In this document: one piece after another, positions 45,288 through 54,673 of the stretch
Numbering within the stretch: the stretch's first letter is position 1
How the letters are laid out: every line of letters begins with the position of its first letter
Assembly: GCF_001624705.1 (NCBI RefSeq)
Contig: NZ_JSEO01000013.1
Coordinates: 62,001-126,000 of the forward strand
Length of the DNA: 64,000 bases
Reading direction: 5' to 3'
Source of the DNA: Marinomonas sp. SBI8L
Lineage (GTDB): Bacteria; Pseudomonadota; Gammaproteobacteria; Pseudomonadales; Marinomonadaceae
Notes under the pieces: generated by a model
The model's input: the letters and a program-made list of their open reading frames with translations, nothing else
Told to the model about the DNA's origin: nothing
Database searches by the model: none
Position numbers and translations under genes: made by a program

Positions 45288-46238
45288 GTGAAAGAATTTG
45301 AGTTAATCGAAAATATTTTTAAGAATGCCCAAATGGCAAGTATAGCGGGCCGCCAAGATCTGATTTTAGGTATAGGGGATGACTGTGCGCAAGTTCAAAT
45401 CCCAACAGGCCAACATCTTGTTTTCTCTATGGACACCCTGGTTGAAGGTCGTCACTTTCCTTTTGATGCGGATCCTGCTGCCATTGGCTATCGTGCTGTC
45501 GCGACCTGTGTCAGTGATCTTGCCGCTATGGGGGCTAAACCTGCCTTTTTTACCTTAGGTCTGACTCTGCCGGACTCTGACCCTCAGTGGTTATCTGCTT
45601 TTGCACAAGGTATGTCTGAATTGGCTGAGCCAATTGGTTTAGTTCTCGTTGGTGGTGATACGACTAAGGGGCCTTTAACCATTAGTTTGCAAGTACATGG
45701 TTATATTGAGCCTGAATTTGCCATTACCCGAGGTGGGGCTAAAGAAGGTGATGATATTTATGTTACTGGTGTTTTAGGCGATGCCGCTGCAGCGATTCCC
45801 ATTATGACGGGAGAAATGATGGTGAAGGGTGACATATATGAGCATTTTTATGATGCTTATTGGCGACCAGAGTCACGCCTCATTGCCGCTATGGCCCTCA
45901 AGCGTGTTGTCTCCAGCATGTTAGATGTCTCAGATGGTCTGGTTCAAGATATTCAACATATTCTTAAGGCATCCTCTGTCGGTGCACAAATTGATGCGGG
46001 TTTAATTCCTGTGTCTGAGGCTTTATTACAATGGCAACCGGACTCTGCTCTCAAATTAGCTTTAACGGGTGGGGATGATTATGAGCTTTGTTTTACTGCA
46101 CCTGAATCTGCGCGAGAGGAGATTGCTTTAATCACTCAGACCTTGCACCTACCTTGTAAAAAAATTGGTCAGATCACGAGTTCTGGCTTTGTGGTACAGG
46201 GTTATGAAGGTGAATTTGAAGGTTGGCAGCACTTCTAG
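45288..46238 (+). CDS. thiL: Thiamine-monophosphate kinase
   Basis: This 316-residue kinase makes thiamine diphosphate from the monophosphate. The family elements are visible: ILGIGDDCAQVQIPTGQHLVFSMDTLVEGRHFP (about residues 24-56, metal Asp residues), DLAAMGAKPAFFTLGLTLP, LVGGDTTKGPLTISLQVHG and LDVSDGLVQDIQHILKAS. A GTG at 45288 is taken as start with TAGGTGG upstream, because it yields the conserved MKEFELIE; the nearby ATG is in another frame. pgpA follows 85 bp later. Confidence 0.93.
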   Translation: MKEFELIENIFKNAQMASIAGRQDLILGIGDDCAQVQIPTGQHLVFSMDTLVEGRHFPFDADPAAIGYRAVATCVSDLAAMGAKPAFFTLGLTLPDSDPQWLSAFAQGMSELAEPIGLVLVGGDTTKGPLTISLQVHGYIEPEFAITRGGAKEGDDIYVTGVLGDAAAAIPIMTGEMMVKGDIYEHFYDAYWRPESRLIAAMALKRVVSSMLDVSDGLVQDIQHILKASSVGAQIDAGLIPVSEALLQWQPDSALKLALTGGDDYELCFTAPESAREEIALITQTLHLPCKKIGQITSSGFVVQGYEGEFEGWQHF

Positions 46239-46323
46239 CTTTCCTCAAGTTTCAAGTGCAAATAAGAAAGACACGAATAAAAAGAAATTAAAAAAACTGA
46301 TTATTTTTTAAGGTAAAGAATAA

Positions 46324-46803
46324 ATGGCAAATGATGTTCCTAAGTCCGTATGGCGCAACCCAATTCATTTTCTAGCGTTTGGTTGTGGGTCAGGTACGGT
46401 TGATAAAGCGCCGGGTACTTTTGGTACGCTAGCGGCGATTCCTGCTTACTTATTAATGCAGAACCTCGATTATCAAGTTTATTTTTGGCTTTTGTTAGCT
46501 AGTTTTATTGTGGGTGTTTATCTTTGCGATAAAACCAGTAAAGACCTAGGGGTACATGATCACCCTGGTATCGTTTGGGATGAGTTTGTTGGTTATTGGA
46601 TTACTATGTTTTTAGCGCCAGCCGGCTGGTTATACATTATAGTGGGTTTTGTCTTATTCCGTATTTTCGATATTTTAAAGCCTTGGCCAATCTCCTGGGT
46701 TGATAAGCATGTGCATGGCGGGTTTGGCATCATGATAGATGATGTATTAGCAGGTGTTCTTGCCTTTGCTGCCTTACAAGGCCTGATACAAATGGGGCTT
46801 TAA
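46324..46803 (+). CDS. pgpA: Phosphatidylglycerophosphatase A
   Basis: This 159-residue membrane phosphatase dephosphorylates phosphatidylglycerophosphate. The family stretch FGCGSGTVDKAPGTFGTLAAIP (about residues 18-39) and HDHPGIVWDEFVGYWITMF (about 80-98) hold the acidic catalytic residues. About four hydrophobic segments follow the expected pattern. The thiL-pgpA order is conserved in gammaproteobacteria, and the 85-bp gap suggests cotranscription. Confidence 0.93.
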   Translation: MANDVPKSVWRNPIHFLAFGCGSGTVDKAPGTFGTLAAIPAYLLMQNLDYQVYFWLLLASFIVGVYLCDKTSKDLGVHDHPGIVWDEFVGYWITMFLAPAGWLYIIVGFVLFRIFDILKPWPISWVDKHVHGGFGIMIDDVLAGVLAFAALQGLIQMGL

Positions 46804-46876
46804 TATTTTCATTGCTGTCAAAGTGATTTCTCTCTTTGGCAGCGCTATCTTCTTTGCTGCTATATCTTTCTTGCGG

Positions 46877-47776
46877 CTAAAGATGTCTCGACCTTTCAAA
46901 TTCATCTAGTAACCAAGCTTTTAGCTGCTTTGCTGCTGGGCTTAGTTTTGTCTGCTTCGGATGAACGAGATAAAAATTCTTGTTATTAGGGAGTTTGTAA
47001 CCGAAAGGCTCAACTAACTCATCCTGTTCTAATTCCTTTTGTACCAATGCTCTATTGCTTATTACCACCCCTTGGCCATGTTTAGCGGCATCGATAGCCA
47101 GTAATGTTTGGTCAAAATGAATTTTGGGTATAGCTTGTCTTTCACTTCGGCTAATTTCGCTGAAGTGATCTAGCCATTCATCCCAACAAGGGTGCAAGGT
47201 GTTTACGATAAGGCTTGTTTTAGTTAGATCATTTGGCTGTTTTAGCTGGTGGCGTTTTAAATATTCAGGTGCACAAAATAAGCGTATTTCATCATTAAGT
47301 ATGAGCTGAACATTCAGCTTTTTATCTTTGCCATCGAAGTGACGCAAGGCTAAATCTGCGTTGTCGTTTTGAAAGTCGACCGGCTTGTTAGAGGCATTAA
47401 TATGTACTTCTATATCAGGGTGTTGTGTCATGAAGGTGCTCAACCTAGGGCTTAACCATTTAGCTGCTAAGGTTTGAGTAAGAGACAAATAAACACAATT
47501 AGAGGCGTTTAGCTTATGCTTTTTGCTTGCTGCACCAATTTGCTCTAATGCTGGGGCGATTTGGGAGAAATAGGCTAATCCTTTGTCTGTTACTACTAGC
47601 TGTCTAGTTTGACGTTCAAATAAGGCATAACCTAGCCAGTCCTCTAGCTTTTTAACTTGCTGAGATACGGCGCCAGCTGTGATATGAAGCTCTTGAGCTG
47701 CTAACTTAAAGCTGGCAAAACGCACGGATGCTTCGAAAGCAACTAGGGCATTTAAAGGAGGTAGTGGTTTTTGCAT
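46877..47776 (-). CDS. LysR-family regulator, GcvA-like
   Basis: This 299-residue regulator has the GcvA-type N-terminus MQKPLPPLNALVAFEASVRFASFKLAAQELHITAGAVSQQVKKLEDWLG, then a ligand-binding domain with typical LSLTQTLAAKWLSPRL and FCAPEYLKRHQ segments. It is divergent from an EamA transporter 164 bp away and may activate it. Many GcvA-like proteins respond to amino acid or amine signals. The ligand here is unknown. Confidence 0.88.
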   Translation of the reverse strand: MQKPLPPLNALVAFEASVRFASFKLAAQELHITAGAVSQQVKKLEDWLGYALFERQTRQLVVTDKGLAYFSQIAPALEQIGAASKKHKLNASNCVYLSLTQTLAAKWLSPRLSTFMTQHPDIEVHINASNKPVDFQNDNADLALRHFDGKDKKLNVQLILNDEIRLFCAPEYLKRHQLKQPNDLTKTSLIVNTLHPCWDEWLDHFSEISRSERQAIPKIHFDQTLLAIDAAKHGQGVVISNRALVQKELEQDELVEPFGYKLPNNKNFYLVHPKQTKLSPAAKQLKAWLLDEFERSRHL

Positions 47777-47940
47777 AGTGGCTCTTTCATAAAAAATATC
47801 TTAAAGTTTTTTATACGATAGTTTATCTATTCTATAGGGCAAGATAAATCGTTTGTACTTGAGGCGCTAATCTCAATAATGAATAGAGTATTTATAGGCA
47901 CAAAGTAATTGAGCCTAATTCATTATGAGGCTGAAAGAAT

Positions 47941-48867
47941 ATGAAGTATTTACCCCTAATGGCGTTTTGGTTACTTGGTATCGTTTGGGGCAGCAACTTT
48001 ATTTATATGAAGATGGCTGCTGAATATCTTAGCCCATTGCAAATTGTCTTTTTACGAGTGGCATTTGGTTTTGCTCCAGTCTTTATTTATGCCTACTTTT
48101 TAGGTGTATTGAAGCGCTCGCACTTTAAACATTTGCCTCACTTTGTTGTCATGTCTTTGTTAGCAACCAGTGTATATTACTTTAGCTTTGCTAAGGGTGC
48201 TTCTTTGTTACCTTCGGGTATCGCTGGGGCACTAAGTGGCACCATACCGCTTTTTGCTCTTTTATTTAGTGTCTTATTTTTGGCCGAAGAAAAAGCCAAC
48301 CTCATGCGAGTGTTAGGACTGCTTTCTGGTTTAACTGGTGTCGTTTTAATCGCTAAGCCTTTTGCCGGTGATATTGGTGCAACTAATTTGGAAGGCGTGC
48401 TTTATATGACACTAGGCTCAATTAGTGTGGGTGCTTCTTTTATTTATGCTAAGCGTTATGTTTTACCTTTAAATATTCCCGCAGCAGCGCTCACCACTTA
48501 TCAATTAGCCTTAAGCCTGATTATGCTAAGTATCATTACCCCTTTTCAGGGAATTGAACAGATTGCTGGTGATCTACATGCAAGCTTAGGTTTAATCATT
48601 GGTTTAGGCTTGCTTGGTACTGGGCTAGCCTATCTTATTTACTATTTTATTATTGCTAAGTCTGGAGCGGTAGTCGCCTCGTCTGTGACTTATATTCCCC
48701 CTGTAGTTGCTTTAGTAATAGGTGCTTTTTTAGGTGAAGCAATAGGTTTATATGAAGTGTTTGCAACCGCTTTGATTCTTGTTGCCATTTTGTTGATTAA
48801 CAAGAAACAAGCGAGTGAGAGTGAGCCTTCAGTATTGAAGGGCAAGCATTTAAGAAAAAGCACTTAA
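47941..48867 (+). CDS. EamA/DMT-superfamily transporter
   Basis: This 308-residue membrane protein has about ten helices, two EamA repeats and a short Lys-rich C-terminal tail. The segments FWLLGIVWGSNFIYMKMAAEYLSPLQIVFLRV and ALSGTIPLFALLFSVLFLAEEKAN in the first half, and SGAVVASSVTYIPPVVALVIGAFLGEAIG in the second, match metabolite exporters. It is divergent from the LysR gene. The substrate is unknown, and this is the third protein of the family in the window. Confidence 0.85.
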   Translation: MKYLPLMAFWLLGIVWGSNFIYMKMAAEYLSPLQIVFLRVAFGFAPVFIYAYFLGVLKRSHFKHLPHFVVMSLLATSVYYFSFAKGASLLPSGIAGALSGTIPLFALLFSVLFLAEEKANLMRVLGLLSGLTGVVLIAKPFAGDIGATNLEGVLYMTLGSISVGASFIYAKRYVLPLNIPAAALTTYQLALSLIMLSIITPFQGIEQIAGDLHASLGLIIGLGLLGTGLAYLIYYFIIAKSGAVVASSVTYIPPVVALVIGAFLGEAIGLYEVFATALILVAILLINKKQASESEPSVLKGKHLRKST

Positions 48868-48979
48868 GGAAAAGCTGAGTTAGGCACCCTAGCGTATCTG
48901 GTTAGATATTTAGAGGAAGAAGGTGTATTGTCTTGGGCTTCAAATATAACTATGGATAGTTAATAAAAGGAAGCTTAAG

Positions 48980-49927
48980 GTGCAAGAATTAGAGATGTAT
49001 TTGTCTTTGTCGACAATTATCAGTATTTGTTTATTTATCTTTGTTTTAGTCGTGCTAAAAAGTGGTATCAAGTTTGTACCACAAAACCGCGCTTGGGTGA
49101 TTGAACGTTTTGGTAAATATCAGTCAACCAAGGAAGCGGGTTTAAATTTCATTATACCTTTCATTGATTCGGTTGCTGCGGATCGTAGCTTGAAAGAACA
49201 AGCTCAAGATGTACCTAGCCAATCTGTTATTACGAAAGACAATATTTCATTAGCGGTAGATGGTGTGCTCTATTTCCGTGTACTCGATCCTTACAAAGCA
49301 ACTTATGGGGTTGATGATTATACTTTTGCTGTAACACAACTTGCGCAAACAACCATGCGTTCTGAGCTGGGTAAAATGGAATTAGACCGTACTTTTGAAG
49401 AGAGAAATCAGCTAAATGCCAGCATAGTGACAGCGATTAACCAAGCGGCAGAACCTTGGGGTATTCAGGTGCTGCGTTACGAGATCAAAGACATAGTGCC
49501 GCCTAACTCCATCATGGAGTCTATGGAAGCCCAGATGAAAGCTGAGCGTGTGAAACGTGCGCAAATTCTTGAATCCGAAGGGGATAGACAAGCGGCGATT
49601 AATGTTGCAGAAGGTCAGAAGCAAGCTCAGGTACTCGCAGCAGAAGCGGATAAAGCCGAACAAGTTTTAAAAGCAGAAGGTGAAGCGAAGGCGATTCTTG
49701 CGGTTGCTCAAGCGCAAGCTGAGGCGCTACAGTTAGTGGGTGAGTCTGCTAATACCACACCGGGCCAAAAAGCGATCCAACTTGATTTGGCAACAAAAGC
49801 AATTGAAGCTAAACAGGCGATTGCTAAAGAGTCATCTGTGGTGTTATTACCCGAATCGAGTACAGACGCGACTGGTATGGTGGCATCAGCAATGACGATT
49901 ATTAATACCTTAAATAAAAAGGACTAG
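48980..49927 (+). CDS. SPFH/stomatin-like membrane protein (QmcA type)
   Basis: This 315-residue protein has one N-terminal transmembrane helix (about residues 8-26), an SPFH/band-7 domain (about 30-175, with QNRAWVIERFGKYQST) and a long Ala/Glu/Lys/Gln-rich coiled coil (about 175-260). E. coli QmcA/YbbK is the closest described relative. These proteins form membrane-associated cages and help organise proteases or lipid domains. The start is a GTG at 48980 with AAGG upstream; an ATG 15 bases later is an alternative. The stop is two bases from the partner NfeD gene. Confidence 0.88.
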   Translation: MQELEMYLSLSTIISICLFIFVLVVLKSGIKFVPQNRAWVIERFGKYQSTKEAGLNFIIPFIDSVAADRSLKEQAQDVPSQSVITKDNISLAVDGVLYFRVLDPYKATYGVDDYTFAVTQLAQTTMRSELGKMELDRTFEERNQLNASIVTAINQAAEPWGIQVLRYEIKDIVPPNSIMESMEAQMKAERVKRAQILESEGDRQAAINVAEGQKQAQVLAAEADKAEQVLKAEGEAKAILAVAQAQAEALQLVGESANTTPGQKAIQLDLATKAIEAKQAIAKESSVVLLPESSTDATGMVASAMTIINTLNKKD

Positions 49928-49929
49928 TC

Positions 49930-50376
49930 ATGCTCGAGTACCTAGCTCAAGGCTTTATTATCTTAGGGATTATTCTGATTACGGTTGAGGTCTTAGTATT
50001 AGGTCTATCAACCTTTGTCTTACTTTTTGCCGGTGTTGCCATGATTTTATCAGGTAGCCTAATGGTAATTGAATTAATAGAGACGAGTTGGATCTGGGCT
50101 TTCTCAGCGACTACGGCTTTTACTTTTTTGCTTTCGGTTTTATTTTGGAAGCCCCTTAAGGCAATGCAAAACAAGGTAGAAGTGAGCGAAAGTAAGACAG
50201 AGTTTAGCGATAAAGAGTTTGTGCTAGAGCATGATGTGGATATTAACGGCGAGAGCCAATATCAATACTCAGGCATCATGTGGCAGCTGAAAAGCCAGAA
50301 TGAGATTAGCAAAGGCACCTTGGTCAAGGTTGATAAAATCGAGGTGGGCGTGCTCTGGGTGAGTGAGGTGAAATAA
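49930..50376 (+). CDS. NfeD-family membrane protein
   Basis: This 148-residue protein has two or three transmembrane helices (about residues 5-75) followed by a C-terminal OB-fold-like domain with GIMWQLKSQNEISKGTLVKVDKIEVGVLWV. The family is usually encoded next to SPFH genes, as here (two-base spacing), and the pair probably works as one membrane complex. It lacks the ClpP-like protease domain of long NfeD proteins and belongs to the short type (YbbK/QmcA-YbbJ pair). Confidence 0.88.
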   Translation: MLEYLAQGFIILGIILITVEVLVLGLSTFVLLFAGVAMILSGSLMVIELIETSWIWAFSATTAFTFLLSVLFWKPLKAMQNKVEVSESKTEFSDKEFVLEHDVDINGESQYQYSGIMWQLKSQNEISKGTLVKVDKIEVGVLWVSEVK

Positions 50377-50390
50377 AACGGCTCATTTTA

Positions 50391-50420
50391 GCTTCTCTAA
50401 TAATGCTTAGTTAGAGAAGC
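50391..50420. terminator. Possible terminator between nfeD and the DUF1456 gene
   Basis: A 10-bp perfect stem (GCTTCTCTAA paired with TTAGAGAAGC) with a 10-base loop lies between convergent genes, but the flanking T runs are short. Confidence 0.5.
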
Positions 50421-50450
50421 TTATGAGATAGGGTCTAGTTTTAAATTTTC

Positions 50451-50936
50451 TTAATCTTCAAAATCACTATCTGTCATGGGGCCACGATGTTTGATCTGTA
50501 GGCCTTTAACAAACTGTCTTAAGATTTGATCTTTACAAGGACGGAAATGTTGGTGGGTGGGTTTTCTGAAAAAAGCACTTAGCTCATGTTTGCTTAACTT
50601 GAAGTTAGCTAATGCCATTAACTCCATAATGTCATCAGAGGTCAGGCTAAAAGCAATTTTTAGCTTGGTAAATACCATGTTGTTATTCAATTTACTTTCA
50701 ACGGGTGGTTTAGGGCCGTCTCTCTGGCCACGTTTAAAAACGATTAAGCCATTTAAAAAATAGGCCAACAACTTGTCGTTACAGGCTTTAAAGTCTTTAT
50801 CAGCATAATGCTTTAGTAGACTACTTACTTCAGCACGATCTACCGTATGTTCAGCAAGCGCAAAAATTTTAATCATACTCTTGTCATTAAGGTCAAGTAT
50901 GTAGCGGATACGGCGAAGTACGTCGTTATTTGTCAT
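50451..50936 (-). CDS. DUF1456 protein, YehS-like
   Basis: This 161-residue protein contains two similar helical repeats. The first begins MTNNDVLRRIRYILDLNDKSMIKIFALAEHTV and the second begins NNMVFTKLKIAFSLTSDDIMELMALANF. The repeated pattern and the C-terminal FVKGLQIKHRG match E. coli YehS (DUF1456). No biochemical function is established for the family. It appears monocistronic. Confidence 0.88.
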   Translation of the reverse strand: MTNNDVLRRIRYILDLNDKSMIKIFALAEHTVDRAEVSSLLKHYADKDFKACNDKLLAYFLNGLIVFKRGQRDGPKPPVESKLNNNMVFTKLKIAFSLTSDDIMELMALANFKLSKHELSAFFRKPTHQHFRPCKDQILRQFVKGLQIKHRGPMTDSDFED

Positions 50937-51038
50937 GAAATTGTCTACTAAATAGTGGTTGAAAGTGAGTGTTAATTATACGGGTATCTGTTCTATTGTC
51001 CTATTTTATCTTAGGGATTTAAAATAGGACCTATTGGG

Positions 51039-51851
51039 TCAAAGCTCTTGTTTCTGTTTTCGATTCAGATATTGCTCAAACCCACGAATCAACAAAGAAA
51101 GCGTGATCGTAAGACAAAGATAAACAAAGGCGACTACATTATAGGTTTCAAAAAACTGGAAGCTGGAAGAGCTATAGACTTTACCTAGTTGGGTAATATC
51201 TTGTACCCCAAGCGCTGAAACTAAAGCTGAGTCTTTGATCATGGCAACAAAGTCATTACCCAGAGGTGGTAATATTTTTCTGAAGGCCTGTGGGAAAATG
51301 ATAAAGCGGAATCTCTGCCAACCATTAAGACCGAGCGCTTTAGCTGCTTCAATTTGGCCTTTATCGACTTCTTGGATACCTGCACGAAAAACTTCCGCAA
51401 TAAAGGCGCTGTAGCTTATACAAAGCGCTAAAATAGCACGCCAAACCATACTAAAGTCACGGGTTCTAGCTTTATCAAGCCATTGCCACTCGATCGGTTT
51501 TTGCATGACCCAGTTGTAAAAATCCACAAGCTCAGGTGCACCAACAAAGGCAATGTAAAAAAGCAGTACTAGAACCGGTACGCCACGAATCACTTCTACG
51601 TAAAACCTAGCGATTTCTCGAATTAATCGATAGCGAGAAAAACCAGCCAAAGCCATCAAAAGCCCTATCAAACAGGCGATCAGAAATGCAATTAAAGTCA
51701 CTGTGATGGTAGTAACTATCCCCTGACTTAGGGTGTTGAAAATTTTCTGATAACCCGTATCCGCTGCAATATTCCATGTCAGTAAAACACCACTCACGAT
51801 AATTGCGAGTAGCCACCAAGGCAGACGATTGAATGAATATTTTGAGGTCAT
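51039..51851 (-). CDS. Polar amino acid ABC transporter permease
   Basis: This 270-residue inner-membrane permease has about five helices. It carries the binding-protein-dependent transport signature region EVFRAGIQEVDKGQIEAAKALGLNGWQRFRFIIFPQAFRKILPPLGNDF (about residues 155-204), which contacts the ATPase. It resembles HisM/GlnP-type permeases for polar amino acids. The partner binding protein lies upstream on the same strand. No ATP-binding gene is found in this window, so the ATPase must be encoded elsewhere. Confidence 0.87.
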   Translation of the reverse strand: MTSKYSFNRLPWWLLAIIVSGVLLTWNIAADTGYQKIFNTLSQGIVTTITVTLIAFLIACLIGLLMALAGFSRYRLIREIARFYVEVIRGVPVLVLLFYIAFVGAPELVDFYNWVMQKPIEWQWLDKARTRDFSMVWRAILALCISYSAFIAEVFRAGIQEVDKGQIEAAKALGLNGWQRFRFIIFPQAFRKILPPLGNDFVAMIKDSALVSALGVQDITQLGKVYSSSSFQFFETYNVVAFVYLCLTITLSLLIRGFEQYLNRKQKQEL

Positions 51852-51892
51852 ATAAAATGTAATTTGTAGTCGCTAAGAGATGTGCTTTAAGC

Positions 51893-51931
51893 AAATAACG
51901 CCCCACTACCTAAGGTAATGGGGCGTTATTT
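51893..51931 (-). terminator. Intercistronic hairpin between binding protein and permease
   Basis: An 18-bp stem with one mismatch (core AACGCCCCA paired with TGGGGCGTT) and a three-base loop lies between the two genes. It is followed on the minus strand by TTATTTG. It may act as a partial terminator or as a 3' stabiliser that raises binding-protein mRNA over permease mRNA. Confidence 0.7.
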
Positions 51932-51945
51932 TAAGGGTGCTTTCA

Positions 51946-52740
51946 CTATTTGTTTTTATAGTCAAAAAACCATTTTTTATTTAAGGCTTCCAGTGTGCCA
52001 TCTGCTTTCATGCTGGCAAGAGCGGCATTGATTGGAGCACGTAATTCAGATCCAGGCGTTAAAATAAAACCAAACTCCTCTGTACCTAATGGACCGCCAA
52101 TGACTTTAAACATACCCGGGTTAGCACCCATGTAGCCTTGTGCTGAAGTGGAATCCATAAGTACTGAATCAACATCACCTGTCTTAAGGGCTTGAACAGA
52201 AGGGCCAAAGTTATCAAACAGTACGATACGTGGGTTGGCTTCGTTGCCATCTAAAACATTATAAACAGCAACATAGAAGTTAGTTGTGCCAGGTTGGGCG
52301 CCAAATAAAAAGTCATCATCTTTGGCAAACTCTTCGGCATTATTGAATCTGTCTTCATCAGCACGAACTAGCATGTATTGCTGAGATACAAGATAGGCAT
52401 CAGTAAAGTCAATTTGCTGCTCACGCTCTTCATTGATTGTGATGCCATCCATTCCTACATCAAACTGGCCTTGTTTGACCGCTTGTATCATGGTGTCCCA
52501 ACTACTTAGCTGCCAATCTACTTTGGCATTTAAGCGGTGTGCAATCTCATTAAAGGCGTCATATTCCCAACCTATGCCTTTGCCTGTTTCAGGATCGGCA
52601 AAGTTAAGCGGCGTGTAGGCATTTTCAGTGACAGCCACTATGGTTTGACCATTCAAATCAGGCAAATCATTTGCCATCAAGACAGTCGGTACACAGGCGA
52701 GAGTAAGTGCTAAAAGACGTTTAAATGGCATAGTGATCAT
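51946..52740 (-). CDS. Polar amino acid ABC transporter substrate-binding protein
   Basis: This 264-residue periplasmic protein has a signal peptide ([23 protein letters not shown]) and a bacterial extracellular solute-binding family 3 fold. Family elements include [27 protein letters not shown] (about residues 39-65), [25 protein letters not shown] (about 87-111) and [27 protein letters not shown]. The start is at MITM with AGGA upstream; the longest frame has 21 implausible extra residues. The ligand is probably a polar amino acid or amine and cannot be named. Confidence 0.87.
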   Translation of the reverse strand: MITMPFKRLLALTLACVPTVLMANDLPDLNGQTIVAVTENAYTPLNFADPETGKGIGWEYDAFNEIAHRLNAKVDWQLSSWDTMIQAVKQGQFDVGMDGITINEEREQQIDFTDAYLVSQQYMLVRADEDRFNNAEEFAKDDDFLFGAQPGTTNFYVAVYNVLDGNEANPRIVLFDNFGPSVQALKTGDVDSVLMDSTSAQGYMGANPGMFKVIGGPLGTEEFGFILTPGSELRAPINAALASMKADGTLEALNKKWFFDYKNK

Positions 52741-52907
52741 AATCTTCCTATCGACATTGTAAGAGGGTTCAAATTTGGTGAGGAATAATACGCTGAAATG
52801 CAAAATTCTGCACTTAATTTGCTATGAAATGAGAGTGATTGAGGGTTTTAAATGTTTGGTTTTTAGGGAAGGGTGAGGGCATGCCAAGAAACATGCCCTT
52901 GCTTGGA

Positions 52908-53486
52908 TTAGATCGCTAGTTTTGTATAAAACTTGTGTCCAACCTTCATTTTCCAACCTTCAAAGCCCTCTAATGTTTTAGCTTCCGCTGAAAGTTCATC
53001 TAATTCGCTTTCCGATAGAATGTTCAAAGCGTGGCTCTGGTAGCTTCGTTGGCCATCAGGAGCTGTTTCTTGAGTTAAAGTCATTATGATAGGTAGGATA
53101 GTGATTTCACCTGCCTTGGTTTCAAATGGAACATACTCGTCTTTTTCAAGCTGATAAGAGCTACCTTTACCCACAGCTTTTGTACGACCACCGCTTACAG
53201 GGAAAGATTTAATGCCTGTAATTGTATATTCACCCGCAGGTAGGTCTTCTGTCACCGTAAAGGTGTCGTTTGCTTTTCGCGCGTTAATTTTTACTAACAG
53301 ATCTTCATCATTATTTAAAATATATCCATACCCCCAAGCACCTTTTGACTTGGTCGCATTATCAGCAGCATAAGGGGCTAGGACTAAAGTGGAGTCAGAA
53401 GAGGTTGGATTAGGTAAAATAGTTTTACAACCAACTAGGGTAATAGCAATAACGGCGGTTAAGGCAATATTAAAAAGCGATCTCAT
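52908..53486 (-). CDS. Predicted lipoprotein of unknown function
   Basis: This 192-residue protein has a signal peptide ending in the lipobox ITLVGC, so Cys20 is probably lipidated. The mature part is mostly beta-like and contains VTEDLPAGEYTITGIKSFPVSGG, which resembles carboxypeptidase-regulatory-type or other small beta domains. I do not recognise the family. It lies 96 bp after the ABC binding-protein gene on the same strand, separated by promoter-like sequence. Position 21 is Lys, so Lol export to the outer membrane is the default inference. Confidence 0.75.
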   Translation of the reverse strand: MRSLFNIALTAVIAITLVGCKTILPNPTSSDSTLVLAPYAADNATKSKGAWGYGYILNNDEDLLVKINARKANDTFTVTEDLPAGEYTITGIKSFPVSGGRTKAVGKGSSYQLEKDEYVPFETKAGEITILPIIMTLTQETAPDGQRSYQSHALNILSESELDELSAEAKTLEGFEGWKMKVGHKFYTKLAI

Positions 53487-53596
53487 AAAAGGTATATCCT
53501 ATACATTTTTTTGACATTATTTTGACTTGTGGACATTGCTAGAGAAAGAGGTGTAAGTCAAGGTAATTGTTATTAACTCATTAACCTGAAACTAAA

Positions 53597-54667
53597 TTAA
53601 TCCTTCTTTAAAATCAGGTAGCAAAAATAGGCTCCACCTATGCCGCCAGATAGGATGCCGATGGGTAGTTCTTGTGGCGCTGTGAGATTTCTGGCTAATA
53701 AATCCATATAAAGTAAGAAGCCTGCACCAGCGAGGAAACTCAGAGGAATCAGTGTACGGTTATTGCCACCAATCCAGTGACGTAAAATATGGGGTATGAC
53801 TAGCCCGATGAAGCCAATTGAGCCAGTTAAAGAGACAATAACACTGGTAAGTAGGCCTGTGCATAATAAGAAAATGATCTGGTAACGTTTTACCGGAATG
53901 CCTAAGGTATGAGCGCTTTGGCTACCCATCATTAAAGTGTTAAGTACTGGGGCCTGCCAAATTAACCAGAGGCAAGTGCTAATGACTGTGATACAGGGTA
54001 ATAACAAGTTCCCCCATTGAGCACGACCAAGGCCACCTAGCATCCAAAAAAGAATAGAATTAGCCGTACTTTGATCTCCTAGATAGATCAAAAAGTTAGT
54101 TCCAGCCATGAGTAAAAATGAAATAGCGACACCGGCTAGAATGATTTTATCTGGTGATTGGTTGGTCTTTTTGCTAAGTAGTGCAAAGAGGAAGAGAAGG
54201 GATAATAGACTGCCTAAAAAACTTGCTATGGTGAGAGAGTAAATACCTGCAAATAAGCCTATATGAGCTATGACTATTACCGCTCCTAAAGACGCACCTG
54301 AAGAGGCTCCTAATAAAAAAGGGTCAGCTAAAGGGTTGCGTGTAACGGCTTGCAATACGGCACCTGCTACTGCTAAACCACCGCCAGCTAGTATGGCTAG
54401 TATGCTTCTAGGTAGTCTTAGTTGCCAAATAATACTGGTATGTATTGGGCTAACTGCAGAGGCAAGTTCTGGGTCTATTGGAATCTGAAGTAAGTGATAC
54501 AGTTTGATCTTAAAAATATTCACAATATCAATGAAGGTGATATTAGAAACACCTTCACTGATATTCAAAAAAAGCCCGAGTAATAGCAGTCCTAGTAACA
54601 CAATACTAAGTAGGTGTTTACTTACTGTTGTGTTAGGGTGAGATCCTTGAGACTGAATTAAGCTCAC
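53597..54667 (-). CDS. FecCD-family ABC permease, probably cobalamin (BtuC-like)
   Basis: This 356-residue permease has about ten helices. It has FecCD family features: GLAVAGAVLQAVTRNPLADPFLLGASSGASLGAVIVIAH (about residues 97-135) and TGSIGFIGLVIPHILRHWIGGNNRTLIPLSFLAGA (about 280-315), the latter being the ATPase-contact region. The binding-protein gene ends six bases upstream, indicating one operon. A cobalamin riboswitch at the operon head makes vitamin B12 the likely substrate rather than iron-siderophore. Confidence 0.83.
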   Translation of the reverse strand: MSLIQSQGSHPNTTVSKHLLSIVLLGLLLLGLFLNISEGVSNITFIDIVNIFKIKLYHLLQIPIDPELASAVSPIHTSIIWQLRLPRSILAILAGGGLAVAGAVLQAVTRNPLADPFLLGASSGASLGAVIVIAHIGLFAGIYSLTIASFLGSLLSLLFLFALLSKKTNQSPDKIILAGVAISFLLMAGTNFLIYLGDQSTANSILFWMLGGLGRAQWGNLLLPCITVISTCLWLIWQAPVLNTLMMGSQSAHTLGIPVKRYQIIFLLCTGLLTSVIVSLTGSIGFIGLVIPHILRHWIGGNNRTLIPLSFLAGAGFLLYMDLLARNLTAPQELPIGILSGGIGGAYFCYLILKKD

Positions 54668-54673
54668 ACTAAG

